64,000 nt of DNA from Myotis daubentonii (taxonomy: Eukaryota > Chordata > Mammalia > Chiroptera > Vespertilionidae), in NCBI RefSeq assembly GCF_963259705.1, contig NC_081842.1, positions 67,468,787 to 67,532,786 on the forward strand, read 5' to 3'. The notes beneath the pieces were generated by a model. It had not been told where the DNA came from. It was given only the letters and a program-made list of their open reading frames with translations, and did not search any database. The position numbers and the translations under genes are program-made. Below are positions 55,831 through 64,000 of this stretch, one piece after another (within the stretch, counting starts at the first letter, position 1; each line of letters starts with the position of its first letter).

Positions 55831-57599
55831 AAACTCATTGTATTATATTTGCAAATTTTCTGTAAAGTTACTTAAAATACAAAATTGAAAAAATAAGTTA
55901 GGGCCATGCAAGTGAAAGGGTAGTGGGGGACAAGAGAAAAAATGGAGAATGGCATATTTGAAGTTCTCTGAGAGAGACAAACTGTACTGTGGGAATGGAA
56001 GAGAGTTCAGAATGGTTCAGCGGAGCAGGGAAGTAGAAAATGTTTGTTATTGCTTTAACTATAAAGGAAAAATCATCATTTCTCATTTTAAGTCACTCAT
56101 TTAAAAACCAGAGGTCCACTCCACTCAAGCAGCTATGGGCTAGTGTGGGTCTCCACAATGCTAAGGCCTATTCTGGAGCTATGAGCATCACCTCCAGGAC
56201 TTGCTCTGGATGTCTTAGGAGAGTAAATGAGTGCTTGGCCAGGGGCCAAAATGAGGAGAGCCATGGAGAGCCTGTGGCCTATATCTCAGAGACTTCACAG
56301 ACACCTTAAATAGGGAAGTCAAATCCCAGAGTTGCCTTAGGGAGCAGTAACACCAGGGAGTTAAATTTGCGGTCCAAATATTGAATGACAACTATTATCA
56401 TGGTGAAGTCATCCACGCCGGTAGGCCTATATGGGTCAAGTCACTGAGCCACATCCTCCCCTAAGCAGAACTCAAGTGGGTCTTGCTACATTGTCTCTGG
56501 GATAATGACCAACTCCTCTTTCTGCTTGCGATATAATTTCTTAGACGCATTAAGATGTCTTACAGGTTCGGCAGCCATTCCACTTCTAAAGTGACTTGGG
56601 GTATCTCCTTGCCTATTAGAATTCACGTTATAGTTTAATTCTCATAGGCAATCCACCGCTCTCTCAGTCAGAGATGTTTGAACTGAACAAAGTGTTGAGG
56701 CAACTAGCTGGGAAGCTGAGCTGCAGCACGGTGTTGAAGTGTGAGGGTGATACCTGACTAGCTGAGTTCCCACCGATAGCCAGGGTTCCCGCAGCAACTG
56801 CACAATCAGGGATCTTGTGATCAGAAGACCTGAGATTGGCTTCTGGTGCCACAGTTTCCAGCTGTGTGGCTTTAAAATGAATCACTCAACTTTACAGTTC
56901 GTTTTTTTCATCTGTAAAAAATGAGATTATTTTGAGGATCAGTGTGAAAGTGTGTTTCAAAGGGCAAAACACTACAAATGTTAAATTTCACTGTCCCAAT
57001 ACAATGAAACATACGGCATTTTTTAAATGTAAAAAAAGAGGCACACATTTTTAGACACAAATAATTTTAGTGAACCAATCTTTTTTTAAAAAAAACCCTA
57101 AAATGTATTTTTCAGCGCTTAGCTATGTAGTCAGATGTTACACGCAGCAGATTCTTTTCTATAGTGTGCTCAGCAGAGTGAGACCAGTCTGGTTGCCAGG
57201 ACCGTAAAAACACAAGGCTGTTGATCATTAGTCTATGTAAAACACAGCACTTGGGCATCTCGCTTGGAACTTGCTTTTTAACTTGTTTCAAGAGGTGGCG
57301 CTTAGAACTGAAAAGAGCATTGTGTGCCTGAATGAGTGCACCAAAACACCAGGCCAGACTGGGGTGTGGGCACTCACTTATGTGTGCAACTGCCTTTTTA
57401 CCTAATTAATCCTCTCCTTGCAAGCCTGAACGCGGCCTGTGAACTCCACATTCCACTGGTAAGTGGAACTCTGGGTCCTGCAAAACCTGGAGGCTTTAAT
57501 GGAACCTTATTTGTTCAAGGCCCTTGAAGCAATGATATCTAATGGAGCAGAAGCAAAGAGAAAATGCCCTGCGCTTCGGTGAGAACAGTTGATTTCCAT
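55831..57599. other. Intergenic, no gene seen
   Basis: A MIR-like piece lies at 56855-56985 (GTTCGTTTTTTTCATCTGTA). Nothing else is recognised. Confidence 0.5.
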
Positions 57600-58160
57600 C
57601 GCAGATCTGGCGCTGTCACTCCCCTGCTTAGAAAGCCTGGAGGGCTCCCCTCCTGGACAGAGTCCAAACTCTGCTCAGCCCAGGTGTCATCTCTCCACAT
57701 TCAGGCCACTCCCACCCCCGCCCACCCCCAAACCTCTGGGCCTGTGCTTCTCAAAGTGTGGTTTGTAGACTGACAACCTGTAAGAAAATAAGGGTTTGTT
57801 TAAAATGCTGGACTTGCTGGGTCTCAGAGCTACTGAATCAGAATTTCTGGGTGTAGAGACCTCAGAAATCTGCGTGTCAAAACTAGTTCCTCCAGCAATT
57901 CTTATAAACACAGGAGGTTGGGAGGCTCTAGTCCAGCCACACTCAACAAACTCTCTGTTCCTTGGGCTCAGCATGCACTTTTTGTCTCTGGCTCTTCTGC
58001 CTTATTTTTCTTGTCCTCGCCACAGACTTACTGAACCTCCTTCCTGATTACCTTCCGTATGCGGCCGAGTGCAGCCGTACACTAAGGCTTCAAGGCCCAG
58101 CTCATACTGATGGGTTCTCTGATGCCTTTCCTGATCCCTCTCAAACAATCAACAAAATTA
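57600..58160 (+). repeat. L2 LINE fragment with a MER5-type insertion
   Basis: CGCTGTCACTCCCCTGCTTA and CAGAGTCCAAACTCTGCTCA are L2-like. The block 57745-57950 (GCTTCTCAAAGTGTGGTTTG, CTACTGAATCAGAATTTCTG) is a MER5-type hAT element. L2-like text resumes near 57990. Confidence 0.6.
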
Positions 58161-59479
58161 ACTGAGTAGCTAGCAGGTTCAGCAAGCAGAGGGGAAACAG
58201 AAACGAACTAGGTCCAGTCTCTGTCCTCCAGATGGCTCACTCAGCGTGACAGACCTCCTGTGTCTGTGCCTATAGTCTCTCACAGGAGAGACTGGGCTCT
58301 CGGAACCACAGCGCGGGAGGAGGCTGAAGTGTCAGCCAGCCTAGACGGGAGGCCCCGATGGCATGAACCTGAGCAGCACCTGTAGAGCTGGAGTTCATCG
58401 TGTGCCACTCCAGAAACCTGTTTCTTTCAAAAATATCTATCGTGGAGGAAATGCTTAAGTGCTTTTGTAATAGGTTTGATTTGGGTACAAGTTTGCCAGA
58501 AAGCAAAACTGAGGCTTTGATACATTAAATATCAGAACTGAGTACCTGACCACGTCTCCCGGTGTGGGCCAGCGTAGGGCCCACACAGGACAGGCCCTCA
58601 CTAAGCGTGGGCCAAGTGAAAGACTGTACCAGCGAATGATCACGGCTTTATAATCTAAAACAGTAAGCCACCTCCCACAGCACTAGCCTAGAGCTTGAGT
58701 CTTGAATGTCTCTTACATCCTGGGACGTTGGGTTTACCCTACTTTTTAGTCCTTTGTTCTCTTTTCAGATTTTTAGCTTTAATTTATCAAAACTGTATTT
58801 CCCCCCAAATTTGGAAATTTGGCATTTTTTCTTCCTAGGTCTGTCGTTTGGTACTTTCAAAGTTTCTTTTTCTCCTCTCACCTTATTTCCTGCCACTACC
58901 CCCATCCCTTCTCCCTCTCCTCCCACTCCTCCCTCCCCATGTCCCACATCCTGAGTATGAATGCAGGGAGGATTAATCCGGCGGGGAACATGATGTCTGC
59001 GAGCCATGACAGATGCACTAAAGCGTGCAGCACTGATAAAAGGCAGCTCTGATGGGCTCTGTCAGGAATCCCTCAGAAACACTGAGGGGAAACATTTGCT
59101 AACCCCTCTCCTGGCTCCAGGCCCCCGGGCCCCAGGACAGGATCATACCTAGAAAAGCCAACGGAGAAAAGTGGCGAAACGAGAAAGTCTCCTTCCCCTC
59201 CTGGAACCCCACTGGGAAACTTTCCCCAGAGCCCAGTTCTCTGGCTCTTTACCTGAAAGGCTGAGCTTAAAACTGTGAGTGGCCACAAACTTTGATTTAA
59301 GCCCTGGGTTGTTGGAAGAGTACTGCAAGGCATCTTGGGAGAGAAGATTGTGCAACCTGCTTCTGCCTTGCACAGAGAAAGATGTGCAATAGGGACAAAG
59401 ATCATTTTAGTGCTGTTTCTAATCCAACACCCAGTGTGCACACATATGCACACACGCACCTGCATAAATATACAAACAC
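58161..59479. other. Intergenic, no gene seen
   Basis: Unassigned unique sequence. No recognised domain or repeat. Confidence 0.5.
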
Positions 59480-60130
59480 ATGTGCATTAGCTTTATTTCC
59501 CCTCTAGGCACATCCCATTAAAAAGGATTTGCCTAAGGCAGTGAGTGTGGGTACACAGGACAAGAAATGGCACTTGGTTTATTACCTAGTGGATTTGGTC
59601 CACTAAACAACACAAACATTTACCCAGTGACCTAATTAACCAAACAATTAATGATTGATACACTCTGTGTCAAGGAGATATAATGATCAGGATAATTCTC
59701 AGTATTTATTCATGTTTACTTTTCTGTTTGGTTCCCCCAGGGATTATTCTATTTCCTAGACCCATCGCCATCCTGAATGCCTCCACATCATTCACTACGG
59801 AGCTGTTTGAACAGTGAGCGCCTTTCCTTGTTTCTGGGCTGCAGCCTAGTTACTTAAACATCACTCCGCTGGTGCTGTCTCTGGCTCTCTCTCACATCGA
59901 TTTTTGGTCTCTCCAGCTCCATTACTTAGGGAGGCGGGCTCCCCCCACCCCCCGCCCCAGGCTAATAGCTGACTGCTGGGGTCTTTTGAGATAATAAAGG
60001 CTGCATTTCTAAATGGCCTCAGTTTAAATGCTCACCACTTCTTGAGAGCCTGAATTTCAGCCTTTCCCACTAGCACTTCAGCATAAATTAGTTTATTAGA
60101 TTTATCTGGCTGATACTAAGCTGATAGGTT
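59480..60130. promoter_or_regulatory. Candidate conserved enhancer upstream of BOC (speculative)
   Basis: A 650-bp repeat-free stretch, about 20 kb upstream of the promoter, has dense homeodomain-type sites (ACCTAATTAACC, AACAATTAATGATTGAT, AAATTAGTTTATTAGATTTA). Composition resembles vertebrate developmental enhancers. No alignment was possible. Confidence 0.25.
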
Positions 60131-60179
60131 GCAGGGCTTTAAAGTTTCCCTAGGGAAAGACAAAGTGGTAATAACATCC

Positions 60180-60900
60180 AACCATTTACCAAATAATGCT
60201 CGAGTGCTATCCTGTGCCAAGCACGAAATGCAGTGGGCAGAGGTCTGCACTGCACCCTTAGAAAAGGGCTTACACAGAGAGGAGAGCAAATCAGTCATTT
60301 TGCTTGAACAAATACTTCCTGGATTCTTATCTTGTGCCGGCCACTCTGCTGAGGTGAATGAGGCCGGTCCCTGCCCTCAGGAAGCTCAGGCCTTTGGTAA
60401 CACGCTCTGAGAGAGGCTCAGCCAGCATTCTGGAGAGCCCAGGCTTGGGGGGTTGGGGAAGAGGCATGGGGGAGGGAGTGAAAAACAATCAATGAAGTCT
60501 TCCAGAAGGAGTAGCATCTTAGGGGTAATCTAAGGAGGTTGGCTGTGGTGTGAATAAAGGGGAAAATAAAAAGAATAAGACTTCCAGCTGCAGAAATGGG
60601 AAATAAGGACATTCTAGGAGGAAGAAGCAATCTGACAAATGACATAGAAATAGGATTGCTCATGGGAGATACTATTGAGAAATTTCCATGTAAGGCAAAT
60701 TGTAGGGTTTTTTTTGTTTGTTTTTACAGTCATTAGGGAGCATTAAAATGTTTTGAGCAGGAATTTGACATGATCTATGTTTTATGGAAGATGGTACATC
60801 AAGCTAGAGTGGCTAGTCAGGTAGTTATTGTAATAACTTAGGTGATCTGCAGTGAGAGAACTAAATAGTGGAAATGGGAATTAAAAGAATAGGCAAATAT
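60180..60900 (+). repeat. Ancient mammalian repeat, same family as 30056-30840
   Basis: CTTATCTTGTGCCGGCCACT, CCCTGCCCTCAGGAAGCTCA, GAGCAGGAATTTGACATGAT and the AGCTAGAGTGGCTAGTCAGG stretch parallel the other copy. Family not named. Confidence 0.55.
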
Positions 60901-62009
60901 AAAAGATTAATTTCTAATTGATGTGTATTACAAGCAGTAGTTAAAACATAATTGAGAGAGGCTTTGAGAGTCACGATATTAAGAGAGAAACCTCTGGCTC
61001 AAGACGGTTAGTTGAGCATGCACATTTGTGTCTTCGCTCCCCAAAATATATTAAATAATGCTAAAGGAATAATTTAAAAGCTATCAATCCTCTTTGACCA
61101 AGACAGAGAGAGGGGGCATCAGGGCACAAGGAATTTCAACATATTTGTGGAAGATGAAAGAGTAGTGACTGATGAAGCAGGATGGAGGAGACAGAACTGA
61201 GACTATAGACCCAGCGGTGGCTGTGGCCGAGGAGGAAGTTGGTCTGTCCTGCAGAGCTCAGCAGAAGCTTGAGACTTCAGGAGAGAGGCCAAGGCCTAAA
61301 CTCAGGAAAAAAGCAAGCATCTCTACATACAACAGTCACCTTTCAACACATCCCCAACTCTGCAAAAGTGTGAGGCAGTCAGCCGTTTACGCAGGAAGAG
61401 AAGAACGAAGGGGTCTACCCGAAGGAAACAGAATAGACTCTTTGGGGAAAGCTGGGAAACTACTGTGGAAGTTGGGCCCTTCCGGCACTTAGGGATCTCA
61501 AAGCATAATGCCCTGTTTACTAGTACTGCCCCTTCCCCTTTCGACCCCCTCCACCTGTGTATGCAGAGCTCACAGTATGTCTACCTGTTGTCTTATATTT
61601 AAATACAAATGAGAACCAAAGATCTTATAACATGAAGATAAGCTAATATGAAAAGATTGGAAGTAGGAGAAAATTCAGGGAATCAAAAAAGAACTGTAAA
61701 AAGACACTATGAGTCTTGTTTTATGAATGCCATGATTTCTCAAATCTCTGAGAATACAGTAATTTATAATAGGTTAAATAAAACAAGAACAGGATGCTAT
61801 TTAAAAAAAAAAACACACACACACTTAAAACTATGGCTCCCTGAAAAAGAAAATAACAGTAAATTTGTCTTCTGAGTTGGAAAGTAAAATGAATAGAAAA
61901 TATCCCAGAAAGTAGAATTTAAAAGAAAAAATATATAAAAATGAGAAAAAGATAAGAGCTGTAATATACCACCCCAATTGTTCTGATCAATAGAAACATC
62001 AAGAAAGGA

Positions 62010-62232
62010 AAAGAGCCCAGCCAGAGTGGCTCAGTTGGTTGAGCATCACCTTGTACACTGAAGGTTACCAGTTTGATTCCCAGTCAGGACACATACCTGG
62101 GTTGCACATTTGATCCCCAGTTGGAGCATGTACAGAAGGTATCTGATCAATGTTTCTCTCTCACATATATGTTTCTCTCTCTCTCCCTTCCTCTTTCTAA
62201 GATGTCCTTGGGTGAGGATTTAAAAAAAAAAA
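62010..62232 (+). mobile_element. Ves-type SINE, older subfamily
   Basis: CCAGCCAGAGTGGCTCAGTT, GTTTGATTCCCAGTCAGGAC, then a 3' part (AAGATGTCCTTGGGTGAGGA) that differs from the young copies. It ends in poly-A. Confidence 0.85.
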
Positions 62233-62337
62233 GAAAAGAATAAACTTGCTTAAAAAATAAAGCAAAAAGGAGGAAAAATTATAATAGAAATAAAAAAAAG
62301 AATTTAACAGAATTGAAGGACACAAGTCTTCATATTT

Positions 62338-62558
62338 TTTTTATTTTTTTTAAAATATATTTTATTGATTTTTTACAGAGAGGAAGGGAGAGAGATAGTC
62401 AGAAACATCGATGAGAGAGAAACATCGATCAGCCGCCTCCTGCACATCTCCTACTGGGGATATGCCCGCAACCAAGGTACATGCCCTTGACCGGAATCGA
62501 ACCGGAACCCTTCAGTCCGCAGGCCGATGCTCTATCCACTGAGCTAAACTGGTTTCGG
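62338..62558 (-). mobile_element. Ves SINE with perfect 15-bp target duplication
   Basis: Reverse copy, CTGAGCTAAACTGGTTTCGG at its 5' end. CAAGTCTTCATATTT occurs at 62323-62337 and 62559-62573. Young subfamily. Confidence 0.95.
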
Positions 62559-62911
62559 CAAGTCTTCATATTTAAAGGTCCCTTTGAGTACCAAGCACAG
62601 TGAATGAAAAAGGTTCTCACCTAGAAAACTATTTGTGAAATTTTAGAACATCAAGGTGAAATAGAAGATCCAAAAGCTTCTAAGAAACAAAAAACAAACA
62701 CAAAAATTGAGAATCAAACTAGAATCCACATCAGTTCTCTCAACAGAAATAACTGAATATAGAAAACAATAAAGCAATGCCCTCAGATTATGAGGAAAAT
62801 TATTTTCAACCTATTCTACAGTCTGCCAAACTATCAATTAAGCATGACAGGTGAATAAAGACATTTTCAGATACAAGAAATCAAAAAGTTTACCTCCAGT
62901 ATAATTTTTTA

Positions 62912-63282
62912 AATTGATTTTTGAGATAGATTGAGAGAGAAATATTGATTTGTTTTTTCACCTTTTTAAAAATAATGTTTTGTATTTAGAGAGAGAGCAA
63001 GGGAGATGGAGAGTGAGAGAAACATCGATATGAGAGGGAAGCATTGCTCAGTTGCTTCTTGTACACACCCCTGAGCCTAGGTATGTGTCCTGACTGGGAA
63101 TCAACTGGCAACCTTTTGGTGCATGGGATGATGCTCAACCAACTGAACCACACTGGCTAGGGCATGTTCCACTTATTTATGCATTCATTGGTTGCTTCTT
63201 TTATGTGCCCTGACTGGGGATTGAACTCACAACCTTGGTTATCAGGATGACATTCTAACCAACTGAGCTACGCGGCCAGGGC
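62912..63282 (-). mobile_element. Nested Ves-type SINEs
   Basis: Two reverse-orientation tRNA-derived SINEs. The outer copy begins near 62912 (ATTGATTTTTGAGATAGATT) and resumes at about 63165 (TTGGTTGCTTCTTTTATGTG, ending CCAACTGAGCTACGCGGCCA). The inner copy, about 62955-63163, ends CCAACTGAACCACACTGGCT. Both are old. Confidence 0.8.
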
Positions 63283-63559
63283 TACCTCCTGTACACTTTT
63301 TCAAAAGGTATCATTAGAAAAGAAAGAGCTAGAAATATATGTGGTACTAGAAAACAATGGATGCAAATCAGAAGATCAGTGAAGTCTTAATATAATAGTG
63401 GTGCAGTGCAGATTAATAAAGCAGCTAGTTTAAATTAGAACAGGAGGGAAGGGCTAGAAGAAATATCTCCCAGAAAAAAAGTGGGTGGTATGAAAAGAAT
63501 TAATGCTATAATAAGGAGGTCTTATTAAATGCAACTCTAACAAAGGCAAATAAAAAGGA

Positions 63560-64000
63560 GGGGAACCCCTGCCTCCACAAAGGCAATTATAAAAGCTGGG
63601 AAACAATAAAACAACAAGAAAGCCCACTGCATGGGAGAACATATTTGCCAATGTTGTCACTGATAAGGGTTTAATCTCCAATGTTTATAGGGAACTCATA
63701 CAACTTAACAAAAGGAAGATAAACAATCCAATCAAAAAATGGGCAAAAGTATCTACTTTTCAAAAGAAGACATAAGGAAGGCCAAGAGACATATGAAAAC
63801 ATGCTTAAAGTCACTAATCATCCAAGAGATGCAAATCAAAACGACAATGCAGTACCATCTCACACCTGTCAGAATGGTTATCATCAACAAATCAACAAAT
63901 GACAATTGCTGGAGAGGATGTGGAGAAAAAGGAACCCTCATGCACTGCTGGTGGGAATGCAGACTGGTGCAGCCACTGTGGAGAACAGTGTGGAGTTTCC
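63560..64000 (+). pseudogene. L1 ORF2 C-terminal fragment, runs off the window
   Basis: The reading frame translates to pieces of the L1 ORF2 protein (reverse transcriptase/endonuclease): [34 protein letters not shown] and [18 protein letters not shown], the last being the C-terminal CCHC cysteine motif. At least one frameshift lies near 63750 (WAK is in another frame). The final 240 bases are otherwise open, so this L1 is younger than the others here. It may continue past 64000. Confidence 0.88.

Larger units (their letters stand above)
61000..63560 (+). repeat. Old L1-class sequence (L1M/HAL1-like), interrupted by SINEs
   Basis: CACCTAGAAAACTATTTGTG, AGAAGATCCAAAAGCTTCTA, AAGCAATGCCCTCAGATTAT and AATAAAGACATTTTCAGATA follow an old L1-related repeat. 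No frame is intact. Ves-type SINEs interrupt it at 62010, 62338 and 62912. Confidence 0.5.

Overview
The window is vertebrate nuclear DNA, almost certainly from a vespertilionid bat. Three kinds of repeat point there: at least a dozen Ves-type tRNA-derived SINEs on both strands, six HeliBat Helitrons (5' TC, 3' CTAG with a GTGCAC hairpin), and non-autonomous hAT elements including a SPIN-like one. HeliBats are known from vespertilionid bats. No bacterial or viral gene system is present.

The only protein-coding gene I can support is the 5' part of BOC, the Hedgehog co-receptor of the CDON/BOC immunoglobulin/fibronectin family, on the minus strand. A GC-rich, CpG-rich island (about 39.43-40.40 kb) is the likely promoter and untranslated exon 1, with a strong candidate donor at 39843. 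Intron 1 would then be about 35.8 kb. Exon 2 (3872-4047) carries the start codon and signal peptide. Exon 3 (2950-3228) carries the first Ig domain. The rest of the gene lies beyond the left edge. The right 23 kb (40.4-64 kb) is upstream intergenic DNA in which I find no gene.

Layout: 1-2949, intron 3 with one Ves SINE; 2950-4047, coding exons 3 and 2; 4048-39843, intron 1 with MIR, L2, MER5/MER58-type, SPIN, nhAT, HeliBat and L1 fragments, microsatellites and a 150-bp direct duplication; 39.4-40.4 kb, CpG-island promoter; 41-50 kb, a repeat-dense block with five HeliBats (two in tandem), a mariner-like MITE and several long microsatellites; 53.5-55.8 kb, an old L1 3' region with two Ves insertions; 57.6-60.9 kb, L2, an enhancer-like unique stretch and an old repeat; 61-64 kb, old L1-class DNA with nested SINEs, ending in an L1 ORF2 3' fragment that runs off the window.

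The points of most interest are regulatory. The intron 1 acceptor uses a (CT)n microsatellite as its polypyrimidine tract. An upstream ORF overlaps the BOC start. A Z-DNA-prone tract lies in the promoter island. HeliBat copies around BOC carry clustered YY1-like motifs and one exact CTCF core. BOC was identified from remembered protein sequence. Repeat families were named from remembered consensus sequences, with no database search.
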